A stretch of 64,000 nucleotides of DNA from an uncultured Pelagibacteraceae bacterium (GTDB lineage: Bacteria; Pseudomonadota; Alphaproteobacteria; Pelagibacterales; Pelagibacteraceae), in the NCBI GenBank assembly GCA_902541745.1, contig CACBRW010000003.1, forward strand, positions 1-64,000, written 5' to 3'. Positions within the stretch are counted from its first letter, which is position 1. Every line of letters starts with the position of its first letter. Position numbers and translations under genes: made by a program. The notes under the pieces were generated by a model. The model was not told the origin of the DNA and made no database searches. It saw nothing but the letters and a program-made list of their open reading frames with translations. Positions 49,134 through 61,074 of the stretch are shown piece after piece.

Positions 49134-50570
49134 ATGAAAATTACAGTAGAAAATAAAAAAGGTTTAAATAAAGATCTTAAAATTTTTATCGATAAAGAGA
49201 CAATGAACTCTTATATGGATGAAAAATATGAGGAGATCAAAGGTAGTGTAAATCTTAAAGGATTTAGACCAGGTAAAGTTCCAAAAGAAATTTTAAAAAG
49301 ACAATTTGGTAAAGCAGTTTTTGGAGAGGTCTTAGATAAAGTTTTAAAAGAAACATCAACTAAAGCACTAGAGGAAAAAAAGATAAAGCCAGCTGGTCAA
49401 CCAAAACTTGATTTAAAGACTTACGGTGAAGATAAAGATTTAGAATATGTTTTATCAGTAACAGAGCTACCAAAAGTAGAAATTGAATCTTTAGAAAATA
49501 TTAAATTTGACGAATACACTGTTAAAATTGATGAGAGTGAAACTGATAAAAGAATTAAAGAAATAGCAAAAAACCAACCAAATTTTAAAGAAGTTAGCCC
49601 TGATACAAAAGCTAAAAAAGGTGATTTAGTCTCTTTAGACTATAAAGCTACAGTTGATGGCAAGGACTTTAAAGGAAGCGAAGGAAAGAATACCCAGCTA
49701 ACTCTAGGTAAAGATTTATTCTTAAAAGGTTTCGACGATCAATTGATTGGAGTTAAAAAAGATGATGAAAAAATTGTAGAAGCAAATTTGCCAGAAAATT
49801 TCCCTGAAAAAGAATTAGTAAATAAAAAGGCTAAATTCAATTGCAAGATTTTAAGTGTTAAGCAATCAGAAGAAGTAAAAATTGATGATGATTTTGCAAA
49901 AAATTTAGGAGCAAAAGATCTTAAAGATTTAAAAACGTTAATTTCAAAACAAATTAACGATGAATATGAAAATTCTTTAGATCAATTATCTAAAAACCAA
50001 ATTCTAAAAGAAATAGAAAAAATTAAAGTAGACGAAATTCCAGAAAATTTAGTCGAGGAAGAAGTAAAAATTCTTTCTCAAGGCATGCAAGAAGATGAAG
50101 TTAAGAAGAATAAAAAAAAATTTGAAGAAAAAGCAAAAACAAGAATTAAAACTGGATTAATTTTAAATGAGTTTGGTGAGAAAAATCAAATAAAAGTATC
50201 AGAACAAGAAGTTCAGGCTGAAGTACAAAAACAATTAAGAATGATGCCTGGACAAGAAAAAATGGTTATGGATTTTTACCAAAAAAATCCTTCAGCATTA
50301 GCAAGTTTAAGAGGAACTGTATATGAGGAAAAAATTTTAAATTTAATTAAAGAAAAAGGGAAACCAAATAAAAAAGAAATTTCAAAGGAAGAAGCTGAAA
50401 AAATCTTAAAAGAATCTCACAAGCATGATCATGACCACAGCAATGGAGAAGAAAAAAAAGAAACTAAGAAAAAATCATCCTCATCATCTTTGAAAGAAAA
50501 AAAACCAGTAACTAAAAAGGCAAAATCAAAGCCTGCAGCGAAAAAGACAAAAAAAGTTAGCAAAAAGTAA
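49134..50570 (+). CDS. tig: trigger factor
   Basis: [19 protein letters not shown] ribosome-binding signature; PPIase and C-terminal domains; upstream of clpP-clpX-lon. Confidence 0.93.
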   Translation: MKITVENKKGLNKDLKIFIDKETMNSYMDEKYEEIKGSVNLKGFRPGKVPKEILKRQFGKAVFGEVLDKVLKETSTKALEEKKIKPAGQPKLDLKTYGEDKDLEYVLSVTELPKVEIESLENIKFDEYTVKIDESETDKRIKEIAKNQPNFKEVSPDTKAKKGDLVSLDYKATVDGKDFKGSEGKNTQLTLGKDLFLKGFDDQLIGVKKDDEKIVEANLPENFPEKELVNKKAKFNCKILSVKQSEEVKIDDDFAKNLGAKDLKDLKTLISKQINDEYENSLDQLSKNQILKEIEKIKVDEIPENLVEEEVKILSQGMQEDEVKKNKKKFEEKAKTRIKTGLILNEFGEKNQIKVSEQEVQAEVQKQLRMMPGQEKMVMDFYQKNPSALASLRGTVYEEKILNLIKEKGKPNKKEISKEEAEKILKESHKHDHDHSNGEEKKETKKKSSSSSLKEKKPVTKKAKSKPAAKKTKKVSKK

Positions 50571-50602
50571 TCTCAAGTTGTATAAGTAGAACGAATCAAC
50601 TT

Positions 50603-51214
50603 ATGAGAATAAAATTTTCAGAGCATATGAGTAATCTTGTACCAATGGTTGTTGAACAATCGAGCAAAGGTGAAAGAGCTTATGATATTTATTCTAGACT
50701 ACTCAAAGAAAGAATTATTTTTTTAACTGGTCAGATCAATGACAATGTAGCATCATTAGTTACTGCTCAATTATTATTTTTAGAAGCTGAAGATCCAAAA
50801 AAAGAAATTTATTTATACATTAATAGCCCAGGAGGTTTAGTTACAGCGGGTCTTGGTATTTATGATACAATGCAATATGTGAAACCAGATATTTCTACTT
50901 TATGTATTGGTCAAGCAGCTTCTATGGGTTCATTTTTGCTTTCTGCAGGAACTAAAGGTAAAAGATTCTCGTTACCAAATTCAAGAATAATGGTTCATCA
51001 ACCATCCGCAGGTTTTCAAGGTCAGGCAACCGATATTGAAATTCATGCTAATGAGGTTTTGTCTTTAAAGAAAAGACTTAATGAAATCTATTCGAAACAC
51101 ACTGGAAAAAGTGTTGAAGAAATAAAATTAGCTCTTGAAAGAGATAATTTTATGACAGCTGATGTCGCACAATCTTTTGGTCTAATTGATAAAGTGGTAG
51201 AAAAAAGATCTTAA
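50603..51214 (+). CDS. clpP: ATP-dependent Clp protease proteolytic subunit
   Basis: [15 protein letters not shown] (Ser) and [10 protein letters not shown] (His). Confidence 0.96.
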   Translation: MRIKFSEHMSNLVPMVVEQSSKGERAYDIYSRLLKERIIFLTGQINDNVASLVTAQLLFLEAEDPKKEIYLYINSPGGLVTAGLGIYDTMQYVKPDISTLCIGQAASMGSFLLSAGTKGKRFSLPNSRIMVHQPSAGFQGQATDIEIHANEVLSLKKRLNEIYSKHTGKSVEEIKLALERDNFMTADVAQSFGLIDKVVEKRS

Positions 51215-51306
51215 TACACAATATATTGAGTCAATATTATTCGAAACTTGATTAGTATAAGTCTTCTATAATAGAGTAATAAAATTGATTCGTTATAAAA
51301 ATTAAA

Positions 51307-52575
51307 ATGACAACAAATAATAAAAATATTCTTTACTGTTCCTTCTGTGGCAAAAGCCAACATGAAGTAAGAAAATTGATTGCTGGCCCAACCGTTTTCA
51401 TCTGCGATGAATGTGTAGAGCTATGTATGGACATAATTAAAGAAGAAAGCAAAGATACCTTTGTAAAACATCAAGATGGTCTTCCATCTCCAAAAGAAAT
51501 TTGTTCAGTGCTAAATGATTATGTTATCGGACAAGCTCACGCGAAAAAGGTACTATCTGTTGCAGTTCACAATCATTACAAAAGATTAAATTACGAAAGC
51601 AAAAGAAGTAAAAATGTTGAGCTATCAAAATCTAATATACTGTTAGTGGGTCCTACAGGTTGTGGAAAAACATTGCTTGCTCAAACTCTTGCAAGAATTC
51701 TAGACGTTCCATTTACTATGGCTGATGCAACAACTTTGACAGAAGCAGGCTATGTTGGAGAAGATGTTGAAAATATTATTTTAAAATTGTTACAAGCATC
51801 TGATTATAATGTTGAAAAAGCTCAAAGAGGAATAGTTTATATTGATGAGGTTGATAAAATAAGCAGAAAATCTGAAAACCCATCAATTACAAGAGACGTA
51901 TCTGGTGAAGGTGTTCAACAAGCTCTTCTTAAAATAATGGAAGGAACAGTTGCAAGTGTTCCTCCACAGGGTGGTAGAAAACATCCACAACAAGAATTTT
52001 TACAAGTAGACACTACAAATATTTTATTTATTTGTGGTGGCGCTTTTGCAGGCCTAGACAAAATCATTTCCCAAAGAGACAAAGGTACTTCGATAGGTTT
52101 TGGTGCAGATGTAAAAAATACTCAAGACAAGAAAACAGGTGAATGGATGAAAGGATTAGAACCTGAAGACTTATTGAAATTTGGATTGATTCCAGAGTTT
52201 ATTGGAAGACTTCCAATGATAGCAACGCTTGAGGACTTAGATGAAAAATCTTTGATAAAAATATTACAAGAACCAAAAAACTCTTTAATAAAACAATATC
52301 AAGAGTTATTTAAATTGGATGGTGCTAAATTAACTTTTAAAGAAAATGCTTTAAAAGAAATAGCGCAAAAAGCAATTAGTAAAAAAACTGGTGCTAGAGG
52401 CTTGAGATCAATATTAGAAAATATTTTGCTTAAAACTATGTATGATCTTCCGAGTCAAGACAATATTGAAGAAGTTATTATTGATTCAAGTGCAGCAAAA
52501 GGTCAGTCACAGCCAATATTAGTTCACACTAAAGATGACAATAAATCTAAGTCAAATAAGACCACAGCGGCTTAA
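51307..52575 (+). CDS. clpX: ATP-dependent Clp protease ATP-binding subunit
   Basis: N-terminal zinc finger [19 protein letters not shown], Walker A GPTGCGKT. Confidence 0.96.
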   Translation: MTTNNKNILYCSFCGKSQHEVRKLIAGPTVFICDECVELCMDIIKEESKDTFVKHQDGLPSPKEICSVLNDYVIGQAHAKKVLSVAVHNHYKRLNYESKRSKNVELSKSNILLVGPTGCGKTLLAQTLARILDVPFTMADATTLTEAGYVGEDVENIILKLLQASDYNVEKAQRGIVYIDEVDKISRKSENPSITRDVSGEGVQQALLKIMEGTVASVPPQGGRKHPQQEFLQVDTTNILFICGGAFAGLDKIISQRDKGTSIGFGADVKNTQDKKTGEWMKGLEPEDLLKFGLIPEFIGRLPMIATLEDLDEKSLIKILQEPKNSLIKQYQELFKLDGAKLTFKENALKEIAQKAISKKTGARGLRSILENILLKTMYDLPSQDNIEEVIIDSSAAKGQSQPILVHTKDDNKSKSNKTTAA

Positions 52576-52635
52576 TATCCTTAATAAGTAATAAATACCT
52601 ATTGCATTATAAAATATTATATCCATATTGACAGT

Positions 52636-55014
52636 ATGGATGTCAAAATATCACTACCCTTGCTCCCATTAAGAGACATAGTAGTCTTTCCAAGTATGGT
52701 AATCCCTCTATTTGTGGGAAGAGATAAATCTATTTCAGCACTTAATGAAGTAATGAAAAAAGATAAAAAAATTATTTTAGTAACTCAAAAAAATTCAGAA
52801 ATTGATGACCCTAAGAAAACTGATGTTTTTATGTATGGCTGTGAAGGAAGTATTCTACAATTGTTAAAATTACCAGATGGCACTGTTAAAGTTTTGGTTG
52901 AAGGTATTAGGAGAGTAAAAATTTTAGATTTTAAAGATAATGAAAAGTACATCACATGTGAATACGCACACTATAATGATGTTTCACCTAAAGATGAGGA
53001 TTTATTTCCTATAGCTGCTACGGCCTTAAGAAGATTAGAAAAATTAACATCTATAAATAAAAAAATTTCTAATGAAACTATAAATACGATTAAACAATTA
53101 AAAGACCCATCACAAATTGCAGACAATATTGCATCACATATAACAGCCACTATTTCTGAAAAACAACAAATATTTGAAACTGTAGATGTAAAGAAAAGAT
53201 TAAACGCCATTATTAAAATAATGGAAAATGAAACAAGTATTATTGGTGTTGAAAAAAGAATCAGGGGCAGAGTTAAAACTCAGATGGAAAAAACTCAAAG
53301 AGAGTATTATTTAAATGAACAACTAAAGGCCATTCAAAAAGAATTAGGGGAAATTGAAGATGGTAAAGATGAAACGGCCAGTTTAAATAAAGCAATTACA
53401 AAAGCCAGGATGCCTAAAGAGGTAGAGAAGAAGTGCTTGCAAGAATTAAAAAAATTAAAAAATATGAGTCCAATGTCCGCAGAGGCAACAGTTGTTAGAA
53501 ATTACTTAGATTGGATGATTGAACTTCCTTGGCATAAAAAAAGTGATGTTGATATAAATTTAAAAAAAGCTTTAGATATTCTCGATAAAGATCACTTTGG
53601 ATTAGAAAAAGTAAAAGAAAGAATAATTGAATTTTTAGCTGTTCAAAAAAGAATGGAGAAAATTAAAGGTCCAATTTTATGTTTGGTTGGACCCCCGGGT
53701 GTTGGAAAAACATCATTAGGTAAATCAATAGCAAAAGCAACAAACAGGGAATTTGTTAGAATGTCTGTTGGGGGAATGAGAGATGAAGCAGAAATTAGAG
53801 GTCATAGAAGAACTTATATCGGTTCTTTGCCTGGGAAAATTATTCAAATGATGAAAAAGGCAGGAACGAAAAATCCATTAATTTTATTAGATGAAATAGA
53901 TAAAATAGGAAATGATTATAGAGGAGATCCATCTTCAGCTTTACTAGAAGCTTTAGATCCTGAACAGAATACTACATTCAATGATCATTATTTAGAAGTT
54001 GATTACGATTTATCTGACGTTATGTTTGTAACAACTGCTAATACTTTAAATATTTTACCTCCTTTATTAGACAGAATGGAAGTAATTAGATTAGCTGGTT
54101 ACACCGAGGATGAAAAGATAAGTATTGCAAATAAGTATTTATTACCCAAACAAATCAAAGATAACGGTGTTAAAGAAAATGAAATGAAATTGGATGATGA
54201 AATTATAAAAGAAGTTATTAGAGGATACACAAAAGAGTCAGGTGTGAGAAATCTTGAAAGAGAAATTTCTAAACTTGCAAGAAAAGTTGTTAAAAAAATT
54301 GTAGCTGGCGAAGAGAAAGAAGTTGGTATAAATAATAAAAATTTATCTGATTTTTTAGGTGTACCAAAATTTAAGTTTGGAGAATTAGAGGCTGAAAACA
54401 GAGTAGGTATAGTAACAGGGCTTGCTTGGACTGAGTACGGAGGAGAAATTTTAAAAATAGAGACTGTTACAATGCCAGGAAAAGGAAGAATGCAAATCAC
54501 TGGCAAACTAGGTGATGTTATGCAAGAGTCAGTTAAAGCTGCAAAATCTTTTGTAAGGTCAAAATGTTTAGAGTATGGAATTATTCCACCTATTTTTGAG
54601 AAAAAAGATTTCCATATACATGTTCCCGAAGGAGCTACACCAAAAGATGGTCCATCAGCTGGTATTGGAATGGTGACTTCTATAGTATCATCTATTACAA
54701 ATATTCCAGTAAGAAGAGATGTAGCAATGACAGGAGAAGTAACTTTAACAGGTCAAGTGTTGCCAATTGGAGGGTTGAAAGAAAAATTGTTAGCTGCACA
54801 CCGAGCTGGTATTAAAGAGGTATTGATCCCCAAAGAAAATGAAAAAGACTTGGTTGATATGCCTAAAAAAATAATTGATGATATCAAGATCACTCCAGTA
54901 GAATATGCAGACCAAGTAATAAAAATTGCTTTAACAAAAGAGCTTAAACCGACTGAGTGGGTTGAGGTCGACATATCAAAAAAAGACGATAAATCTCAAG
55001 CAAGTATTCAATAA
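52636..55014 (+). CDS. lon: endopeptidase La
   Basis: LPLLPLRDIVVFPSMVIPLFVGR, GPPGVGKTSLGKSIA, PKDGPSAGIGM. Confidence 0.96.
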   Translation: MDVKISLPLLPLRDIVVFPSMVIPLFVGRDKSISALNEVMKKDKKIILVTQKNSEIDDPKKTDVFMYGCEGSILQLLKLPDGTVKVLVEGIRRVKILDFKDNEKYITCEYAHYNDVSPKDEDLFPIAATALRRLEKLTSINKKISNETINTIKQLKDPSQIADNIASHITATISEKQQIFETVDVKKRLNAIIKIMENETSIIGVEKRIRGRVKTQMEKTQREYYLNEQLKAIQKELGEIEDGKDETASLNKAITKARMPKEVEKKCLQELKKLKNMSPMSAEATVVRNYLDWMIELPWHKKSDVDINLKKALDILDKDHFGLEKVKERIIEFLAVQKRMEKIKGPILCLVGPPGVGKTSLGKSIAKATNREFVRMSVGGMRDEAEIRGHRRTYIGSLPGKIIQMMKKAGTKNPLILLDEIDKIGNDYRGDPSSALLEALDPEQNTTFNDHYLEVDYDLSDVMFVTTANTLNILPPLLDRMEVIRLAGYTEDEKISIANKYLLPKQIKDNGVKENEMKLDDEIIKEVIRGYTKESGVRNLEREISKLARKVVKKIVAGEEKEVGINNKNLSDFLGVPKFKFGELEAENRVGIVTGLAWTEYGGEILKIETVTMPGKGRMQITGKLGDVMQESVKAAKSFVRSKCLEYGIIPPIFEKKDFHIHVPEGATPKDGPSAGIGMVTSIVSSITNIPVRRDVAMTGEVTLTGQVLPIGGLKEKLLAAHRAGIKEVLIPKENEKDLVDMPKKIIDDIKITPVEYADQVIKIALTKELKPTEWVEVDISKKDDKSQASIQ

Positions 55015-55023
55015 AAATTTTTA

Positions 55024-56130
55024 ATGAAGTCGGTAAGAATATATTTTTTTTACCTACTTTTTTTTTTAATCTTATATTTAATAATTGAGACGTTATCTTT
55101 TTTGTCTTTAAAAATACTAACAAAACATGGAATTTATCCAGCCATAGATTTAATCAAACAAGACCTCAAAGATTACAATCAAATTAAAGATAATCAGCTT
55201 GGTTGGATTTCAAATTCTCCAAATAAAAATGAATATAAAGCTAGAAAAATAGAAAATCATGAATTACTTCCACACAATTGTATGGAAGTTTATGGTGACT
55301 CATATACAGAAGGTGTAGATGTTAATTATCAAAATTCTTGGCCAAGTTTATTATCTCAGAAAATTAATTGTAGAGTGATCAACTTTGGTGTTGAAGGTTA
55401 CGGTACTGACCAGTCTTATTTAAGGTATAAGATTCATGAAAAAATTACTAAAGTAGTTGTTATTAATCATTTTTCAGAAAATATTGTGAGAAATATCAAT
55501 CAATTTAGAAATTTGATTTATCCCTCTGAACAAATAAAATTAAAACCCAGATTTATATTAGATGAAACAAAACTAATTCTTGTTCCTTTGCCAAAACTTA
55601 ACAATTTTGGTTTAGATCAAATAAAAAAACTTAATCATGAATATTTTTTACCAAAAAATGAAAAAGGAATAATAAAAAATATTTCCTATCCATTCACTTT
55701 TAAATTAGCAAAGGTATTAATATTTCATCATAAATTTAAAGCATTTTTTAAACAAGAACCACATTCGAAACAGTTTTATAGTCATGATCACAAAAGCAAT
55801 GCTCTAGAAATAACTTTTCAAATAATGAGTGAATTTAATAATTTAGCTATAGCTAGAAATCAAATACCAATAATTACAATAATTCCTCACTGTAAGGATA
55901 TTGATTATTTTGTAAAAAATAAAAAAGTTCCATATCAAAACTTAATAGATAAAATTAAATTAAAAAAACTACTTTATTTAGATTTTTTACCTAAAATATA
56001 TTCAAGAGACAAAAATTATAAAAAATTTTATTTTAACAACTGTAAGGGACAGCATTTTAATGAAGAAGGCAATGAGTTAATTGCTAATATTTTTTATAAA
56101 TTTTTAAAAAAAAATAAAATATTATATTAG
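55024..56130 (+). CDS. SGNH/GDSL-like hypothetical protein with N-terminal TM
   Basis: YGDSYTEGVDVNYQNSWPSLLSQ block and C-terminal GQHFNEEGNELIA typical of SGNH hydrolases. Confidence 0.7.
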   Translation: MKSVRIYFFYLLFFLILYLIIETLSFLSLKILTKHGIYPAIDLIKQDLKDYNQIKDNQLGWISNSPNKNEYKARKIENHELLPHNCMEVYGDSYTEGVDVNYQNSWPSLLSQKINCRVINFGVEGYGTDQSYLRYKIHEKITKVVVINHFSENIVRNINQFRNLIYPSEQIKLKPRFILDETKLILVPLPKLNNFGLDQIKKLNHEYFLPKNEKGIIKNISYPFTFKLAKVLIFHHKFKAFFKQEPHSKQFYSHDHKSNALEITFQIMSEFNNLAIARNQIPIITIIPHCKDIDYFVKNKKVPYQNLIDKIKLKKLLYLDFLPKIYSRDKNYKKFYFNNCKGQHFNEEGNELIANIFYKFLKKNKILY

Positions 56131-56226
56131 CTCTTATTATAATGAATTATATTTAAGCCTTTTTTAAACATTAATTAATCTTGACCTTATTGCTTTTACA
56201 GATATAAGAATGTGTATTTTGTTGTT

Positions 56227-56302
56227 GGGCGGTTAGCTCAGTTGGTAGAGCATCTCGTTTACACCGAGGGGGTCAAAGGTTCGAGTCCTTTACTGCCCAC
56301 CA
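56227..56302 (+). tRNA. tRNA-Val (TAC)
   Basis: GGGCGGT...ACTGCCCACCA cloverleaf with anticodon loop TTTACAC. Confidence 0.95.
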
Positions 56303-56314
56303 AATCAATAAAGT

Positions 56315-56391
56315 GGGGGTGTAGCTCAGTTGGTTAGAGCGATCGCCTGTCACGCGATAGGTCGAGGGTTCGAGTCCCTTCACTCCCGCCA
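56315..56391 (+). tRNA. tRNA-Asp (GTC)
   Basis: GGGGGTG...CACTCCCGCCA cloverleaf, anticodon loop CTGTCAC. Confidence 0.95.
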
Positions 56392-56478
56392 CTTTTCCTC
56401 ATTTTTTAATGTTAATATTAATTAAAATGTGACGTATCAGCCCTTCAACAACAGATAAAAAATGATATATAGATTTCC

Positions 56479-56847
56479 ATGTTATCTGATTTTTTAAAAG
56501 ATTACTTACCTATAATAATATTTCTAGTATTAGCTCTTGGGTTGAGTTGCGCTTTTGTGGTTATAAACTTTATTTTATCACCAAAAAAACCTGATCCTGA
56601 AAAACTTTCAGCTTATGAGTGTGGTTTTGAACCCTTCGAGGATTCAAGAATGGAATTTGATGTAAGATTTTATTTGGTTGCAATTCTATTTATTATTTTT
56701 GATTTAGAGATAGCATTTTTATTTCCATGGGCAATATCTCTTGGAAATATTGGATTGTTAGGTTTTTCATCAATGATGATTTTTTTGTTCATACTTACAA
56801 TAGGTTTTATTTATGAATGGAAAAAAGGTGCTTTAGACTGGGAATAA
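56479..56847 (+). CDS. nuoA: NADH-quinone oxidoreductase subunit A
   Basis: [34 protein letters not shown]. Confidence 0.95.
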   Translation: MLSDFLKDYLPIIIFLVLALGLSCAFVVINFILSPKKPDPEKLSAYECGFEPFEDSRMEFDVRFYLVAILFIIFDLEIAFLFPWAISLGNIGLLGFSSMMIFLFILTIGFIYEWKKGALDWE

Positions 56848-56862
56848 AAATTATAAATCACA

Positions 56863-57378
56863 ATGAATAATAAAATAGATCAAGTTCCAGAGGAATTTAA
56901 ACAACTTGCAGAAGATTTTAGTAAGAATGGTTTTATAACAACTTCTATTGATAATTTAATTAATTGGTCAAGATCAGGATCACTTCATTGGATGACTTTT
57001 GGTTTAGCATGTTGTGCTGTTGAAATGATGCAAACAGCTATGCCGAGATATGATTTAGAAAGATTTGGCGCTGCTCCAAGAGGATCCCCAAGACAATCTG
57101 ATGTGATGATAGTTGCGGGAACTTTAACAAATAAAATGGCACCAGCTCTAAGAAAAGTTTATGACCAGATGCCTGAACCGAGATATGTCATTTCCATGGG
57201 CAGCTGTGCAAATGGAGGTGGATATTACCATTATTCATATTCAGTTGTAAGGGGATGTGATCGTATTGTTCCTGTTGATGTTTACGTGCCAGGATGTCCA
57301 CCTTCAGCAGAAGCTTTGTTGTATGGAATCCTTCAATTACAAAAAAAGATTAGAAAAAAAGGATCTTTTATTAGGTAG
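56863..57378 (+). CDS. nuoB: NADH-quinone oxidoreductase subunit B
   Basis: [46 protein letters not shown]. Confidence 0.96.
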   Translation: MNNKIDQVPEEFKQLAEDFSKNGFITTSIDNLINWSRSGSLHWMTFGLACCAVEMMQTAMPRYDLERFGAAPRGSPRQSDVMIVAGTLTNKMAPALRKVYDQMPEPRYVISMGSCANGGGYYHYSYSVVRGCDRIVPVDVYVPGCPPSAEALLYGILQLQKKIRKKGSFIR

Positions 57379-57380
57379 CT

Positions 57381-57986
57381 ATGAAAAATTTAGAAGATCT
57401 AGAAAAAAAAATTAATTCTGAGTTAACTACTAAAATTAATAATACCGAAATAAAACATAACCAAATTTATATCGAAACAGATAAAGAATTTATTATTGAT
57501 GTAGCTATATTTTTAAAAACAAATCAAGATACTAAATTTAGGCAACTTGTAGATATAACTGTTGTTGATTACCCTGAACAAAATCAAAGGTTTGAAGTAG
57601 TTTACTTGTTTTTAAGCCATGAATTTAATCAAAGATTGATTGTAAAATATTCAATTGCTGAAAATGAAGTTATTCCATCATTAACTAGTATTTTTCCATC
57701 AGCAAACTGGATGGAGAGAGAAGTGTTTGATATGTATGGGGTATCTTTCAAAGATCACCCAGATTTAAGAAGAATACTAACTGATTATGGATTTGAAGGC
57801 CACCCATTAAGAAAAGATTTTCCATTAACAGGTCACTCAGAAGTAAGATATAGCGAAGATCAGAAGAAGGTAATTAGTGAACCAGTAAAGCTTGAGCAAA
57901 ATTATAGAAATTTTGATTACGAAAGTCCTTGGGCAGGAACAAAATATATTAAAGAAGAAATTGAGAATAATGACAAAAAAAATTAA
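57381..57986 (+). CDS. nuoC: NADH-quinone oxidoreductase subunit C
   Basis: [44 protein letters not shown]. Confidence 0.95.
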   Translation: MKNLEDLEKKINSELTTKINNTEIKHNQIYIETDKEFIIDVAIFLKTNQDTKFRQLVDITVVDYPEQNQRFEVVYLFLSHEFNQRLIVKYSIAENEVIPSLTSIFPSANWMEREVFDMYGVSFKDHPDLRRILTDYGFEGHPLRKDFPLTGHSEVRYSEDQKKVISEPVKLEQNYRNFDYESPWAGTKYIKEEIENNDKKN

Positions 57987-59145
57987 AAATTTAAATTTAA
58001 ATTTTGGTCCTCAACATCCTGCAGCCCATGGCGTTCTCAGATTAATCTTAGAGTTAGATGGAGAAGTGGTTGAAAAAGCAGATCCACACATCGGCTTACT
58101 TCATAGAGGAACAGAAAAACTTATAGAAAACAAAACTTATATGCAGGCAGTTCCTTATTTTGATCGTTTAGATTATGTAGCTCCAATGAATCAGGAACAT
58201 GCTTTTGCATTAGCTGTTGAAAAAATACTCAAAATAGATGTACCAATTAGAGCGCAATATATAAGAGTTATATTTTGTGAGATTGGTAGAATCTTAAGTC
58301 ATATTTTAAATGTTACAACTCAAGCTCTTGATGTTGGTGCACTAACACCTTCTCTTTGGGGTTTTGAGGAAAGAGAAACTCTAATGACATTTTATGAGAG
58401 AGCTTCAGGATCAAGACTCCATGCAAATTATTTTAGAGCTGGAGGTGTTCACCAAGATTTACCAAAAGGATTAGAGGAAGATATAGCAAAATTTTGTGAG
58501 ACGTTTCCAAAAATAATTAATGATTTAGAAAGTTTATTAACTGATAACAGAATTTTTAAACAAAGAAATGTTGATATTGGAGTAGTCACAAAAGAAGATG
58601 CTTTAGATTATTCTTTTTCAGGAGTTATGATTAGAGGCTCAGGTGTTCCATGGGATTTAAGAAAATCTCAACCTTATGATTGTTATGAAAGTTTAGATTT
58701 TAAAATTCCTGTTGGTAAAAATGGAGATTGTTACGACAGATATTTATGTAGAATTGAAGAAATGAAAGAAAGTGTTTCAATTATTAAACAATGTTTATCG
58801 AAAATGGAAAAAGGTCCAATTAAATCATTAGATGGCAAGATTAGCCCACCACCTAAGTCAGAAATCAAACAATCGATGGAAGCTTTAATTCATCATTTTA
58901 AACTTTTTACAGAAGGATACAGAGTTCCAAAAGATGAAATTTATACTGCTGTTGAAGCACCAAAAGGAGAATTTGGTGTTTATCTAATATCTGATGGATC
59001 AAGCAAACCTTACAAATGTAAAATAAGAGCACCAGGATTTTCACATTTACAATCCATGGATTATTTAATTAAAGGTCATATGTTAGCAGATGTTCCTGCG
59101 GTATTAGGTTCTTTAGATATTGTTTTTGGTGAGGTAGACAGATGA
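57970..59145 (+). CDS. nuoD: NADH-quinone oxidoreductase subunit D
   Basis: [25 protein letters not shown] at 57970 preferred over 57892. Confidence 0.95.
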   Translation: MTKKIKNLNLNFGPQHPAAHGVLRLILELDGEVVEKADPHIGLLHRGTEKLIENKTYMQAVPYFDRLDYVAPMNQEHAFALAVEKILKIDVPIRAQYIRVIFCEIGRILSHILNVTTQALDVGALTPSLWGFEERETLMTFYERASGSRLHANYFRAGGVHQDLPKGLEEDIAKFCETFPKIINDLESLLTDNRIFKQRNVDIGVVTKEDALDYSFSGVMIRGSGVPWDLRKSQPYDCYESLDFKIPVGKNGDCYDRYLCRIEEMKESVSIIKQCLSKMEKGPIKSLDGKISPPPKSEIKQSMEALIHHFKLFTEGYRVPKDEIYTAVEAPKGEFGVYLISDGSSKPYKCKIRAPGFSHLQSMDYLIKGHMLADVPAVLGSLDIVFGEVDR

Positions 59146-59750
59146 GTTTAAGAAGACCTGCTAAAGATCAACCTAAAAGTTTTGAATTTAATGCTTCATC
59201 ATTAGAAGCAGCAAAAGATATCCTTGCAAAATATCCAGAAGGTAAACAACAGAGTGCTGTTATGGCTTTACTTTATATTGCTCAAAAACAAAACAATAAT
59301 TGGATACCATTAGCTGCAATGAAGTATATCGCTAAGTTTTTAAATATGCCTTATATTAAAGTTTATGAAGTAGCTACTTTCTATACAATGTATAATTTAG
59401 CTCCTGTAGGCAAATACTTTGTTCAAGTATGCACCACAACACCATGTATGATAAGAGGCGCAAATCAATTAGTTGAGGCCTGTAAAGAAAAAATTTCTGA
59501 AAACGAATGTGAATTATCAAATGATAAAAGCTGTTCTTGGATGGAAGTTGAATGTTTAGGAGCATGTGTTAATGCTCCAATGATGCAAATTAATGATGAC
59601 TATTATGAAGATTTAAATAAACAAAAAACTTTGGATATTTTAGATAAAATTTTAAAAGGAGAAACTCCGAAACCTGGTTCATATAGAGGAAGAGTAAATA
59701 ATGAACCAGAAAATAACAGAAAAACCTTAATGGATTTAAAAAATGCTTAA
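59142..59750 (+). CDS. nuoE: NADH-quinone oxidoreductase subunit E
   Basis: [29 protein letters not shown] 2Fe-2S motif. Confidence 0.95.
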   Translation: MSLRRPAKDQPKSFEFNASSLEAAKDILAKYPEGKQQSAVMALLYIAQKQNNNWIPLAAMKYIAKFLNMPYIKVYEVATFYTMYNLAPVGKYFVQVCTTTPCMIRGANQLVEACKEKISENECELSNDKSCSWMEVECLGACVNAPMMQINDDYYEDLNKQKTLDILDKILKGETPKPGSYRGRVNNEPENNRKTLMDLKNA

Positions 59751-61074
59751 AGATCAAGATAGAATTTTTCAAAATTTATATAATGATAAAGGTTCAGATG
59801 TAACTTCATCACAAGAGAGAGGTGATTGGGTAAATACAAAAGAAATTACTGACAAAGGAAGAGAATGGATAATTAATGAAATTAAAGAGTCTCAATTAAG
59901 AGGTCGAGGTGGAGCAGGCTTTCCTACAGGCTTAAAATGGTCATTCGCACCAAAAGAAGTAGGATCTAGACCACATTACTTAGTTATTAACGGTGATGAG
60001 TCTGAACCAGGAACTTGCAAGGATAGAGATATTCTAAGATTTGAGCCTCATAAGTTAATAGAAGGTTGTTTAATTGCATCTTATGCAGTGCAAGCGCACG
60101 TTTGTTATATTTATATAAGAGGAGAATATTTTGTTGATGGTCAAAAACTTCAGGCTGCAATAGATGAAGCTTATGAGAAAAAACTCTTAGGTAAAAATGC
60201 AGCTGGTACTGGCTGGGATTTAGATATTTATATTCATTATGGTGCTGGTGCATATATTTGTGGAGAGGAAACAGCTTTATTAGAAAGCATCGAAGGTAAA
60301 AAAGGACAGCCTAGATTAAAACCTCCATTCCCAGCTCTAATTGGTCTTTATGGATGTCCAACAATTATTAACAATGTGGAAACTATAGCCGTAGTCCCAA
60401 CAATTCTTAGAAGAGGTGGAAAATGGTTTGCTTCTCTTGGAAGAGAAAAGAATACAGGCACAAAAATATTTTGTATATCTGGAAATGTAAATACCCCTTG
60501 TAACGTTGAGGAAGAAATGAATATTCCTTTAAAAGAATTAATTGAAGTTCATGCAGGTGGTGTTATTGGAGGTTGGGATAATCTTCAAGCAGTGATTCCA
60601 GGTGGATCATCAATGCCATTAATTCCAAAGGAGAAATGTGAAACGTTAACAATGGATTTTGATTCACTAATGGCTGAAAAAAGTGGGTTAGGAACCGCGG
60701 GTATTGTTGTCATTAATAAAGATCAAGACATAATTAAATGCATGGCTAGAATTGCAAGATTTTACAAACATGAGAGTTGTGGTCAATGCACACCTTGTAG
60801 AGAAGGTTCTGGTTGGATGTGGAGAATGCTTGAGAGGATGGCAAAAGGTGATGCGACCAAGGATGAAGTAGATATGTTAGGTGACGTTACAAATCAAATT
60901 GCAGGACATACTATTTGTGCTTTTGGAGAGGGTTCATCATGGCCAGTTCAAGGATTGCTTAGACACTTTAAAAAAGAAATTGAGAAAAGAAACAATTTAG
61001 ATCCTATTGTTCAAAAGAAAAATAATATTCCATATTTAGTAGATCAACATTTATTGGATAAAAAAAATGCTTAA
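59743..61074 (+). CDS. nuoF: NADH-quinone oxidoreductase subunit F
   Basis: [48 protein letters not shown]. Confidence 0.96.
   Translation: MLKDQDRIFQNLYNDKGSDVTSSQERGDWVNTKEITDKGREWIINEIKESQLRGRGGAGFPTGLKWSFAPKEVGSRPHYLVINGDESEPGTCKDRDILRFEPHKLIEGCLIASYAVQAHVCYIYIRGEYFVDGQKLQAAIDEAYEKKLLGKNAAGTGWDLDIYIHYGAGAYICGEETALLESIEGKKGQPRLKPPFPALIGLYGCPTIINNVETIAVVPTILRRGGKWFASLGREKNTGTKIFCISGNVNTPCNVEEEMNIPLKELIEVHAGGVIGGWDNLQAVIPGGSSMPLIPKEKCETLTMDFDSLMAEKSGLGTAGIVVINKDQDIIKCMARIARFYKHESCGQCTPCREGSGWMWRMLERMAKGDATKDEVDMLGDVTNQIAGHTICAFGEGSSWPVQGLLRHFKKEIEKRNNLDPIVQKKNNIPYLVDQHLLDKKNA

Noticed and set aside
52971-54974. Antisense ORFs opposite lon
   Set aside because: Low-complexity Ser/Ile/Leu shadow translations of Lys/Glu-rich coding strand.
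59374-60253. Antisense ORFs opposite nuoE/nuoF
   Set aside because: Overlap confident NADH dehydrogenase genes.
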